Of a stretch of DNA of 64,000 nucleotides, positions 12,111-22,279 are shown piece after piece (the first letter of the stretch is position 1; each line of letters starts with the position of its first letter). The stretch covers positions 48,203,120 through 48,267,119 of the forward strand of contig CM056583.1 in the NCBI GenBank assembly GCA_029721435.1, written 5' to 3'. The translations under genes and the position numbers were made by a program. This DNA is from Gymnothorax reevesii. Its lineage: Eukaryota > Chordata > Actinopteri > Anguilliformes > Muraenidae. The notes beneath the pieces were generated by a model. It worked only from the letters and a program-made list of their open reading frames with translations, had not been told where the DNA came from and ran no database searches.

Positions 12111-14009
12111 CTAGTCTCCAGACACATCAGAATCACCAGACCCATCCGGCTGGCTGAATAGAGAACTGATAAAAGTATCTGATAAGTCCTCAAACGGAGA
12201 AACCATAGTAGGCCAATCAGAGTCATGAGGCGAACCACCTGAGTCCTGACTATTCAATGTACTGGACGGCACCACATCATCTTCTTCTTTAGCCTTCTTG
12301 GCCATAGCACGAGTCACTGCGCAAGAAGGATACAGAGATGGGTCCTCATCCCCACCTTCAGTGCTCGGCTGTGAAGTAAGATGTACAGGGGGAACTACTT
12401 TGCCCCCAGCCAGGTCATTGCCTAGCAACAGAGAAACACCCTTTATAGGTAGACTTGACATAAGTCCCACCTTTACCTGTCCTGTAACTAAATCTGACTT
12501 CAAGAATATAGAGCGCAGGGGTACAGATACAGTCCTCCCTTCAATACCTTGTACAAGTATGAAACCCCCTGAAGCGGTCTCATCACGTAACTCCAAGGAG
12601 TCCATCAACAAAAGTGACTGAGAAGCTCCGGTATCCCTTAGGATATATATGGGGACAGGAGTAGTATGCTCATTCAGAGCCACAAATCCCTCTGACACAA
12701 ATGGAAGAAATTCCTCCCTCACGAAGTCAGCTGTATCAGGCTTTTTAGCCCCACAAGAAGCAGGCAATTTACCAGATTGGTTATCTACTACAGGGGTTTC
12801 TAACCTTGTTTTCACAAAGGCATTTGGTTTGGTATCCTTTTCTTTTTCTTTCTTAGCTTTAAGGAACCAACAGTTAGTTGTAACATGACCAGATTTCTTG
12901 CAATAACTGCAAAATAGACCACTTTTGTCACTGTCAGCTTTCACACTTTGATCAGACCTGTTACTGGATTTCTGAGCACCATCACCAGATTTGTCTTTGT
13001 CTTTGGGTGAAGAATCTTGGGTATCACCGTAACCCTTTTTCTGAAATTGGGACCATCTATTGTTACTGCTAGACTGAAATTTGGACTTATGTGTGAGAAC
13101 ATATTCATCTGCAAATTTGGCAGCTGATTGCAAATTTAGTGCTTGCTTCTCATTAAGGTAGGTCTTAACATCATCCTTAGCACAGTTCTTGAATTCTTCA
13201 ACTAACACCATCTCTTTTAGTGAGTTGAAATCATCCTTGACCTCCATAGAAGCACACCAGCGCTCAAAGCAAACCTTCTTCTCATTAGCAAATTCCACAT
13301 AAGTCTGATTTTCAGATTTCTTCAGACCTCTGAATTTCTGTCGGTAAGCCTCTGGAACCAACTCATAAGCTCTCAAAATAACCTTTTTGACAACCTCATA
13401 ATCAGAGGAATCATCTGCAGACAAAGCTGAATAGGCTTGTTGAGCTTTAATCTTGAGGACAGTTTGCAACATCAGAGGCCAGTGCTCCTTTGGCCACTGG
13501 CAACTCTTTGCTACCTTTTCAAAACACTGGAAATAGTTGTCTACGTCCTTTTCAGAAAATGGAGGCACCAGTTTTACCTCCTGACTGGCACAAAATTTAT
13601 TTTTAGTTTCAATTTTAATTTTTAGTTTCTCCATTTGGAGTCTTTCTTCTCTATCCAACTTCTCTAATTCAAAATCTCTCTGTCTCTGTCTTTCTGCTCT
13701 TTCCTCTTTCTCTCTCTCAAATTCTCTTTGTTTTTCTTTTTCCTCCCTTTCAATCTCTAGCATTTTTAATTTAAGTTCCATTTCTATATTTGGATTTTCC
13801 ACTGGAAACTGTTCCAGATCTCCTGGTGCAAACACATTTTCATCAATGTAATATTCAACTATCTCTCTAGCCAGTCTTGCTTTTCGCATGGCTGGTTTTA
13901 CCTCTGTCAGCTCCAAATGTCTGCATATTTCCAACAGTTCTGTCTTTTTAAAAGACTTCAAAACCCCTACGGTTGGTGATGCCAAGAAATCATCCATTGC
14001 TGTTGTCAA
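12111..14009 (-). CDS. gag: gag-protease polyprotein of the Gmr1-like element, intact
   Basis: An uninterrupted 632-codon frame. In order: an N-terminal SAP-like helical segment (about residues 17-55), a Glu/Arg/Lys-rich coiled coil (about 74-137), and a capsid region. The capsid's C-terminal part (about 226-305, FRGLKKSENQTYVEF through AAKFADEYV) resembles the SCAN dimerisation fold. A Ser/Lys-rich stretch follows, then a CCHC zinc knuckle CSYCKKSGHVTTNC (about 370), and an aspartic protease with LRDTGASQSLLL (about 463) and a GNDLAGG flap-end motif (about 527). It would form the virus-like particle and package the element's RNA. The ATG is the first in frame, about 80 bases after the primer site. 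It ends in UAG, with pol in the same frame. Confidence 0.92.
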   Translation of the reverse strand: MTTAMDDFLASPTVGVLKSFKKTELLEICRHLELTEVKPAMRKARLAREIVEYYIDENVFAPGDLEQFPVENPNIEMELKLKMLEIEREEKEKQREFEREKEERAERQRQRDFELEKLDREERLQMEKLKIKIETKNKFCASQEVKLVPPFSEKDVDNYFQCFEKVAKSCQWPKEHWPLMLQTVLKIKAQQAYSALSADDSSDYEVVKKVILRAYELVPEAYRQKFRGLKKSENQTYVEFANEKKVCFERWCASMEVKDDFNSLKEMVLVEEFKNCAKDDVKTYLNEKQALNLQSAAKFADEYVLTHKSKFQSSSNNRWSQFQKKGYGDTQDSSPKDKDKSGDGAQKSSNRSDQSVKADSDKSGLFCSYCKKSGHVTTNCWFLKAKKEKEKDTKPNAFVKTRLETPVVDNQSGKLPASCGAKKPDTADFVREEFLPFVSEGFVALNEHTTPVPIYILRDTGASQSLLLMDSLELRDETASGGFILVQGIEGRTVSVPLRSIFLKSDLVTGQVKVGLMSSLPIKGVSLLLGNDLAGGKVVPPVHLTSQPSTEGGDEDPSLYPSCAVTRAMAKKAKEEDDVVPSSTLNSQDSGGSPHDSDWPTMVSPFEDLSDTFISSLFSQPDGSGDSDVSGD

Positions 14010-14091
14010 TATAATTATATAGGAAAATTCACAAAAACAATTTTACAATCTGAAATGTTAGATTTTAAATAAATGACTCACAAAATGGTCT

Positions 14092-14112
14092 ATCCCGGAC
14101 CTTGAGCCCCCA
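14092..14112 (-). other. Primer binding site, tRNA-Pro-like with 3 extra bases
   Basis: The sense strand reads TGGGGGCTCAAGGTCCGGG then AT, three bases inside the 5' LTR. It would pair with the 3' end of a proline tRNA (as in many gammaretroviruses) if the central AAG is looped out. The fit is otherwise complete over 18 positions. Confidence 0.75.
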
Positions 14113-14115
14113 ATT

Positions 14116-14597
14116 TGTTATGGCCCCAATTTGTTCTTACATTTATAACGCAACAGCAACAGCAAGGGATGACAGACACAATTTAAAACTTAAACAAATT
14201 TAATTTTTAAACAAAGACAAATAACGACTAAACTAATATTCTGACCAAGATTGAATTCAATAAACAGAAATATTTCCAGCTTCCTGGTGATGTGCTGGGT
14301 GAGGAAAAAAAACTCAAACACAGGCAAAAATCCACAAAAGAAACTTCACAGGTCTTGAACAGAAATGACAGGTCTGGTCACACGTATCCTTCTTCTTGCA
14401 ATTTCTCCTACTACTACTGTCTCAATTCTTTTCCTTATATACTCTTTTGCAGACCCCACCCACATTTAGACCTCTTTTTTTTAATTTTCGGGGACTTGCC
14501 CCAGACATGTCCAGGACATGTCTAAACATAGCTCCAGTCTGAGCTGAATAAAAAAAAAGGTAAATACTGCCATCCAGTGGCCTATATTCACATTACA
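14116..14597 (-). repeat. 5' LTR of the Gmr1-like element
   Basis: A 482-bp LTR paired with 8681-9163. TGTC follows directly (14598-14601), matching the base quartet before 8681. It would carry the promoter and polyadenylation signals of the element. I did not identify a TATA box with confidence. Confidence 0.95.
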
Positions 14598-14666
14598 TGT
14601 CAAAATCCCATGATTGCAACTGTGTCTAGAGAAAAAAAAAAAAAATAGGCGTGCAATGCGCGGAAT

Positions 14667-14772
14667 ACCCCTCAGCCCGATGTCGAAGTTTTTGGAGACG
14701 CCCGCCCGACCGCCCGCCCGCCCAACAGCACGAAGGATAGCAATACCCCGTCAGCCTTTAGGGCTGAGGGGT
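14667..14772. repeat. Short fold-back with 12-bp perfect arms
   Basis: ACCCCTCAGCCC (14667-14678) is the exact inverse of GGGCTGAGGGGT (14761-14772). A C-rich CGCCCGCC run lies between. It could form a hairpin. An A-run precedes it at 14631-14645. Confidence 0.7.
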
Positions 14773-14799
14773 AATAAAAAACCCAACATACATAGGGGG

Positions 14800-16744
14800 C
14801 ACCAGGAACAACATGGAGAGGCTAAAGCGCAGACAAATGGTACAAAATCCAACCAAATGTATGCCTTATAATTGTCAGTACAGTACAGGAGAGGACTACC
14901 GTTATCCTTACCAATGATGATTGCACCAGCGGGTGCCAATAATTACAAAAAATTTTGAATGAATTTATTCACTAATTAAATACTTTTATGATTCTGAATT
15001 TATGGCTGAAGTATGAGGAAACCACAATATTTTTGCATCTCTGCATTTTGTGTTCGCACAAATAATAGAATTATAAGCTTTTAATAATGTTTACTGCATT
15101 TTCAGTCAGGGATGCCAAAAATATCAGAGCCTACAGCGTATGTATAAGGAACTACACAAGTAATGGCAAAATCTGAAAACAGATAACATTTCAAGCCTAT
15201 GGTGGATCGATAAGCTGCTTTTGTAAATTTATGAACAAAGGCTGTTCTTTTAATATCTTTTTACCAGAGCTAAACACAAACTGGATATGATAAGACAATC
15301 TGCTTTGTCTTTGAATTCTTCATTATCTAGTCCATGGTAAACATGAGTTCCGATCTGTCTTCAATTTCAGCTAAAAGAAGCTAATTGATTCTGTAAGCTG
15401 AAATTTTTTCCTTCATTAAAAGTCATTTTCAGTACAGCGCAATATTAATTTGGAATTTTTATTTGCCAAAGGCATACATACCCGTTTCTGACAAGGTGGC
15501 CACAGAAGTTTAATAATCCCCAGTAATTATGAATAGCGCAACTTAAAAAAAAATAAAAAAAATACTTCTGAGCATGCAACGGTGGTTGGACCAAAAACCA
15601 ACACAGCAGTTCCCAAGGATCAAGTTTGATAATAACTGGTATTGAATGAAGCCCCTATGAAACAAGTATTTGTATTTATAATTATGCAGCACACATTATT
15701 AACTCATTCCCCCTCTTCTCAGCTCTATACTTTCATGTCCACCCTTCATATGAAAACTGCAAATATAAGATGAGCATTTATTCTAATTATCCTACCTTTT
15801 CCCCAGAAATTGCACATTCCAACAAGCTATGATTCCTCCAAACACAGAGAAAGGCATTCACTGAAATGTTTATATTTGAGTCTCTTCTGCAAGCAAAGCA
15901 AAGCATTCAGGAAGAATATGAACATAAGCAATTACAGTAATTGGTACAAAAGAGAGCTCAAACAAACTCTCTCTCTCACAACAATGCAATTTCAATTACC
16001 ACGAGCGAGTGTTGGCAAATTAATCTGGACAGGGAGGGAATTTCAAGATCAGACATTTGCATATTAATTCATTTCAGTCAAGCTTTTATTGGTTTCTTTG
16101 TGTGTGGTTTTAATTGTATGAAAATTGTAAAGCCAATAAAAGCCAGTCATTTTCACAAGATTAAATTGTGAATTAGTCAAGTCAGCCAGCTGCACACATT
16201 AAAGAAGCAAGCAGACCCTCCTGCCACATGTGGTGTTTTAAGTTGAGGAAGTATGCAGTTACTAAGCAGCATAGTACATAACAAATTCAGGTTGTTTACA
16301 ACCACATGCTTGAGCAAACGACAAAATCAAAATATAGCATGCATTACTTGAATCGTTTTCATTAGCATGCTCAATATGATATTAGAATAACACCGGCATA
16401 GTTCCGACTAACAAATCTCTGCTTCAAAATATTGGATTGCTTCATTATCATCTTTCCCAAAAGCAACCAATCGCGAAGCTTCCTGCTACAATTTTTAGCC
16501 AATAGGCGGCCAGGATTTCGGCGGACTTTTTGAAAACAGCCAGAGACACTATTTTTTTTAAAAAGTGTTCGCCCAAAAGTAACCAAGACTCATGCCTCAA
16601 TTGACGCATTAAAACAGGGCAGAGAAATATTGAATTGTAAAGATAAGCAACATGCTAGAACAGATTGATTTAATGTTTTAAATCGCATCAATGCATATTC
16701 AAGGGTTGAAATGTGAATACTCTGATGATCCATTTACCAAGGCA
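14800..16744. other. Intergenic DNA upstream of ccng2
   Basis: AT-rich sequence without a supported gene. A TTGTTTAC FOXO-type site lies at 16292-16299, and inverted CCAAT motifs lie near 16465 and 16500. Confidence 0.5.
16292..16299 (+). promoter_or_regulatory. Consensus FOXO site upstream of ccng2
   Basis: TTGTTTAC is the reverse complement of the FOXO element GTAAACAA. In mammals CCNG2 is a direct FOXO target. The site is about 0.55 kb upstream of the proposed transcription start. A single 8-mer can occur by chance. Confidence 0.4.
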
Positions 16745-16749
16745 CTAGC

Positions 16750-16850
16750 TTGTGATTGGCCACTTTTTTATGACGTACACCTCGCTGGGCGTGGAAATGA
16801 TCAACAACAAAGAGGAATTATAAGGAACCAGAGGAGAGTCAACTGAGGAG
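16750..16850 (+). promoter_or_regulatory. Probable ccng2 core promoter
   Basis: Within 100 bases lie an inverted CCAAT box (GATTGGCC, from 16753), a CRE-like TGACGTAC (16771-16778), a GGGCGTGG KLF/Sp-type box (16787-16794) and a TATA-like ATTATAAG (16817-16824). This predicts a start near 16850. Confidence 0.55.
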
Positions 16851-16886
16851 TCTACGGGCAAAAATGCAACTGTAACCGATGTGCAG
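16848..16886 (+). other. ccng2: Probable untranslated first exon of ccng2
   Basis: The donor GTGCAG|GTAATC at 16886/16887 and the acceptor TTTTTCCTCATAG before 17920 define an intron of about 1 kb between the promoter and the coding start. The 5' edge is inferred only from the TATA-like box. Confidence 0.5.
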
Positions 16887-17953
16887 GTAATCACCCTTGA
16901 ACAACTACAGTGCTGTATAGGTTCTGTCATTGTTTGAAATAATGTTAGAATTTCATTATGACAGTGGCTGGCAGTCGTCGAATCAGGCTACCATAGTGCT
17001 TATTCTGTGATTGGCGTCAACAATACCGATGGTTAGCTAGCTCAAAAGCTAATCAACCTTGGATGAATATTTCTCTACAAAATAACCTAATTTTGTGAAG
17101 TGCGGCTTATTGTCTTGCTGTAGCCTGAAGTTTACGGACGTTAAACCGCATCCAAGTGGAGCCAGCTACACTGCGAGACGTTAATTTTTGCTCATTGTCG
17201 GAAAAAGAACGGGAATCAATAGCCAATCTGAAAAAATGTCTTCATACGAAACAATAAACGAGAAAATTCTAATGTAACCTGACGATTATGTCCCGTTAAA
17301 TTGAATCTCGATTCAGCGAACGTTAGACGTTTGTGGCGAGTTAGGTACCTGAAATGCTCAGCCGCTATATTCTACCTGACGTTTTGTTACATAGTCCGTT
17401 TGAGATTGACGTTTCTTTGGCTGCGTACAACATAATTTTAAAAATTCCTGCACCAAGTTGCTTTCTATTGCAGTGTTGTTTCAAATTAGTTAGTTGGTTA
17501 ACTCCGTTTCACCTTAATTCTACTGGTATTAATTTAGATTACTCGTAATTTGCCAGAACAGCCAACGGTGGCCATGTCACGTAGCCAGCTGAAGACTGTT
17601 GTAATCCTGCCCTTCCCCCACTGTTGTTTTCCGAAGCGTTAGTTTTTCCTTCTGGTTTACACAGCCGTTCGCCATTTACTTTGGTGCCGTTTGCCCAATC
17701 CAGACGATTCTTTTGTTACATTTTGAAAAGATACTGTTTCACGTACAATTTCATGCAGTTTAACGAATGGACAAAACTTTATTTTGTGAGGCGTTAGCTA
17801 AGGAAACCCAACACCAGTTCCCTGCTGGGAAAGGGGGTTGGGTTATAAACCTTTCCTCTCAACATGACCAGCTAATGATTGTTGGGAAAACTTGTGTTAT
17901 TTGCTATTTTTCCTCATAGCTGAAGAAAACGAGAGACGTCGCGGATTAGAGAA

Positions 17954-20900
17954 ATGGAAGCCTTTAAGCTTATGAGAGAGCTGAAGACTAATTTCGAGCA
18001 GGAGTCCGTCTATCTGCCAAGGGAGAAGGGGCTAAACCTGCTGGAGACAACTACAGAGGTAACCTAATTTAAAGCGGTTCGGTTTAACTATAGCCTAAAA
18101 CCATGTTAAAGAGCTATTGATTGTCGGAATGAACGGGCTAAACGCTGGAGTTTATACTCCCAGGCTTGAACTTATTTTAGAACTATGAGCATTTGTACAA
18201 CTGACAGATGACCATTATGAATCCCATATACTGAACTGTGTTCAGTTTGCATAGTAACTGGTGGGACTTGATAGTTATATTGGAAAATTTTCCAGTGACA
18301 TGTGAACGCGCACAATTTACATGTTTAGACTGCAGAATCTTACTGTACATTCATTTCTTCCCCCACAGAATGACAAACAAATCTCTGCAAAATGTAGGGA
18401 TGCTAAAGTTGAAGATCTTCTGAGCTTGACCAGCTTCTTTGGTTATAGCACACAGACCTTTGTGCAGGCTGTCAACCTCCTGGATAGGTTTCTGGCTATG
18501 ATGAAGGTGACCATTCTTATTTAATCAATAGCCACCATCATTACACCAAAGTACTACTGACTGGCCATTAATTTTCAGTAAAATAAGTTTGGTGTTTCAG
18601 TAAGTTTGGTGTAAGGGGCTTTCCCTTAATTTGCTGATGGCTTGAAGATTAATTTTATTTTTGATGATTGTATACACCATATAGAACAGTTAATTTCAGT
18701 TTTTTTTTTGAAGTATGAAGCTTTAGCAGTTCAATGTCTTCATTTATGAGTGGGCTATGAACTAGTTTTAGGCTAACCAAGAGGGCTGGAATGACCATTT
18801 ATTCCTTTCTTTCATGATCAGATTCAACCCAAGCACTTGTCCTGCATCGCCATAAGCTGCCTCCACATTGCATCTAAACTGGTTGAGGAGGAGTGCAACA
18901 TTTCATCTTCCAATGACCTTATTCGTATCAGCCAATGCAAGTTCACCATTTCAGACCTCAGCCGAATGGAGAATATCATTTCAGAAAAGCTGAACTTTCA
19001 GTGCAAGGCTGTCACAGCATTTACCTTTTTGCACCTCTACCATCAAATAACCCTTTTGCATACCTCAGAAATGTAAGTGGTCTTTCAAACATTATCACTG
19101 GAAAAATCTTGTTTTAGTGTTAATGACAAACAATAAATATTTAATTAAGGCTGTTACATATTTATTGACCACGAGTTAACCCAAGTAATGAACTCTGTTC
19201 AGAGTTATCATGCATGATGTAATGGCCTGTGACCCTAGTCTAAACTACTGGCACACAAACACAGAACTTTTAAGATAAGATGCTTGCCCTACAAAGACAT
19301 GTCGTTGCGCAACTGTTCCACGTAATCTGAATACTTAATTTTACTTTTAAAGGAAAACCAGTCTCAGCCTTGACAAACTGGAGGCGCAGCTAAAAGCCTG
19401 CCTTTGTCGAATGGTCTTCTCAAAAGCCAAAGTAAGATTTGTCCAAATTCTCCATTTGCATCTCTGGGCTTTTTGGAATATAAACAGACCAGTGCATTAA
19501 TGTTAGTCTTACGCAAGTCACTGTTTGTCTTTCAGCCATCAGTGCTGGCACTGTCCCTCCTTACCCAGGAGATTGAAGCCATCCAGTCCGTAGATATGCT
19601 TGAAATTTCCCAGTGTATTCAAAGGCATCTAAAGGTAATCTTGTGGAATTTGGTCAGTACTTTAATGTTTTACGGGGGCCAGGGATCTTTGGTTAGACAT
19701 TAGTGCATCGTTAAACTTAACTCAAGGAAGCTCCTGTTACTATTGGTTCTTTTCAGTTCCCCTGCTTCGATGGTCTAATTTACAAACCACTGTACTAATT
19801 TTGGTCACTGAAGACTAGAATAACCATTAATGTAGCATACTGTGATCTAGAGTGGCTAATATAATGAGCATTAATTCAACAGTTATCCAGTGCCTCACGA
19901 AGTACAAAATACATTTTGCATTAAATATAATTTGTGTAGGGCCATTATTTGCAAGTAGAAGAATTTAGTATTTGACATACTAGCATCAGACCTGTGGGTA
20001 TGGTGACAGAGTAATTACACTGACGTGACCGGGTTATAATGGTAAATAGAAGAATAAAGGTTACAGACATAAATATTGAAGGTGCCAAGAGCCAAGTTAC
20101 GTGCTATGCAACACAGTCTGTCCTAAAAAGTTTCTGCTGACCCACATTGATTATGCAACTGGACTGAGTGTCTAATGTTATGAATAATGGCCTTTCCAGA
20201 TAGCTGACGGGGAGCTCTTGTACTGGAGGGAGTTAGTGGCCAAGTGCATGACTGACTACTCTTCACCAGAGTGTACGAAGCCAGACAACAAGAAACTGGT
20301 CTGGATTCTGTCTAGAAGAACGGCACAGAATTTGCACAGCAGTTACTGCAGCGTCCCTGAACTGCCAACAATCCCAGAGGGAGGCTGGGATGAAAGTTCA
20401 AGGTAATGAGTACAAAGTGAAGGAAAATCTCGATCTCTAACCTGCATGTACCAAAAGAACATGAAACTGAAGAGCTGGACGACATTCGGGAAACTAGTTT
20501 CACCACAAGGGGATTTTACTTCAGTTTTCAAAATCCCCAACAGACACAGAATGATGTAACTGTAATTCAGTGGGAATTCCAAACATACTGTCCTGTGAAG
20601 CAGCTGCCTCAGTCTCTTGGCTTGTGACAAGCCACTCCCAAATATGTAGAGGAGTTCTCACTTGCTCTGAACACGTCACTAGTTTACCCTGCCGATACTG
20701 GACGATCCCCACCTAAACTTGACGCAATTCCCCCCCCCCCCCCCCCACCCCACCCCACACACACCTAGTCATTTCTTGCCCTTACAGCTACATAGCCACC
20801 ATCTTTCCTTACTGCTTTCAGTCTTCTCGGCCAATTCATCAGACATGAATTTGAAGCCGCAAAGCTTTACACCCAAGCAGCAGGAACAGTCACTTCTTGA

Positions 20901-21225
20901 GCAACTTTTTTTTTTTTTTTTAAATCTCCTGACCTATGAAATGTTATGGTGTCTGAATCGGGAGTAGTTTTCATCATGTTCAATCACACTGCGGTTTGGC
21001 CACAACAGTTAGATTTGACTCTGGGTAGAGTAGTTTACTAACAGATGTCTCTCCTTCGCACTTCTGAACAGTGAGGACTCCTGTGAGGACATGAGCTGTG
21101 GAGAGGACAGTCTCAGCAGCAGTGACTCTGAAGCAGCCTGTTTATCTCCCCACTTTCACCAGCAAATCTCTGCACCACACCGCCAAGGAGACTGTACACA
21201 CCCGGGTGCTACCTGTCATTTCTAA
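17954..21225 (+). CDS. ccng2: Cyclin G2, seven coding exons
   Basis: Unconventional cyclin that restrains the cell cycle and associates with PP2A in mammals. Coding exons by eye: 17954-18058, 18369-18506, 18822-19072, 19362-19431, 19536-19634, 20200-20402, 21072-21225. All have GT-AG borders and phases that close, giving 339 codons (human CCNG2 is about 344). Similarity to cyclin G2 rather than G1 is clear in LPREKGLNLLE, AKVEDLLSLTSFFG, cyclin-box VNLLDRFLAMMK, RISQCKFTISDL, LSLDKLEAQLKAC, LYWRELVAKC, SRRTAQNLHSSY and the acidic tail SCEDMSCGE. The start ATG follows a purine-rich GAGAA in exon 2. The acceptor at 19361 (CCAG) is chosen because the nearer AAAG would frameshift. The intron before the last exon holds a poly-C tract (20730-20746). 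The gene looks intact and faces taf1c tail to tail. Confidence 0.95.
20730..20746. repeat. Poly-C tract in the last ccng2 intron
   Basis: Seventeen consecutive C, followed by a C-rich ACCCCACCCC stretch. Confidence 0.95.
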
Positions 21226-21910
21226 TTTTCAAACAATTTATTCAAATGGGGCGGGGGGGTGTATGGGTGTTGTGCTGGTCACATCAAAATATTTCAATGC
21301 ACAGCACACTGATTCAAGGTACATCTTTCAGGTTGTACTCAAGTTAAATGTGTACAGAACCATAATTCTGGCAGCTTTGTTAACTCCAATGATTTTGAAC
21401 CTCTGCAGCAGTCCGTGCACATTTGGATTCGCCAAATTCAGGATGACCAAATGGCACGAAGAGGTGCAATAAACTCATAAACAAGGACTGTTTAATATTA
21501 GGGACTACTTTTTTAGACTGTACTTTGCACTGTTTTGTACATTAAGCATGATGTATTTATGGTGGGTCCTGTGAGGAGGTTGAAAGCCAGAGCATAGGGT
21601 TGGTTGTGTGACCCTGTTAAGCTTTAGGTTGCCAACTTGCAGTTCTACAAGTTTGCATGGCGTAGAAAGTGTGTTTGTGACCTTAAAGGTGCCAACTGAA
21701 GCATGATTTAGCGTGGTAGTTATCTTGATTATATGGGAAAATAATGTTGACTGAATGTCACAATGTAAAATATGTTCATAATGGAAATGTTCCGATGTAA
21801 CTTTGTAAAAAAGGCAAAAAAATGTTAATATGTAGTAGACTAACTTATTTTTAAACTATTTTCATGGTTGGCCAAATGGAACAATTAAAATGGCCTTTTC
21901 ATTGATTGCC
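21226..21910 (+). other. ccng2: ccng2 3' untranslated region with poly(A) signal
   Basis: After the TAA at 21223-21225 the sequence becomes AT-rich. ATTAAA at 21884-21889 is a common variant poly(A) signal, followed within about 30 bases by a T-rich stretch (21917-21925). This would give a 3' UTR of about 0.68 kb. Confidence 0.65.
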
Positions 21911-22279
21911 TCTGATTTTTTTTATATATACACACACATACACGCTTAGAAACATAGCAAGCTGGACATCATACGGAAATCAATCTAGATCATTTCAAAA
22001 TCATTGGAACTACCGACTAGTTCAATGAAAACATGAATAAATCTACACCTTGTCCATTGTCACAACTCCTACATATCTGTTGGTGAGTATATGCCCGTAC
22101 TTATCAAAATCTAAATGGCTGCAGGCATTTAGAACTCACTGCTGAGGACACCATGCACTGCAGCTGATTGCTAAATATCAGTGAACGAAGAGGCAGCTGA
22201 CCAATACAAATCCATGCTTTTACAAAGGCACAAGAAACAAAATATGGATCACTTGCCCCATAGATCAATCCTTCAGGAT

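Larger units (their letters stand above)
8681..14597 (-). mobile_element. Gmr1-like Ty3/gypsy LTR retrotransposon (whole element)
   Basis: A 5.9-kb element in minus orientation. Two near-identical LTRs start TGTTATGG and end ATTACA on the plus strand, and TGTC flanks both sides (8677-8680 and 14598-14601) as a 4-bp target duplication. Sense order is 5' LTR, tRNA-Pro-like primer site, gag with zinc knuckle and protease, UAG, integrase, reverse transcriptase, RNase H, purine-rich tract, 3' LTR. Integrase before reverse transcriptase is the order of Ty1/copia, but the protein motifs are of Ty3/gypsy type. That combination defines the Gmr1 clade of deuterostome elements. The LTRs differ by only about four substitutions and a few run-length changes, so insertion is recent, yet pol is broken. 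Confidence 0.93.

Noticed and set aside
16371..16586. 71-codon minus frame upstream of ccng2
   Set aside because: No motif, and it overlaps CCAAT-bearing promoter-proximal DNA.
20719..20967. 82-codon Pro/His-rich frame in ccng2
   Set aside because: Intronic poly-C and CACA tract. The flanking exons splice over it.
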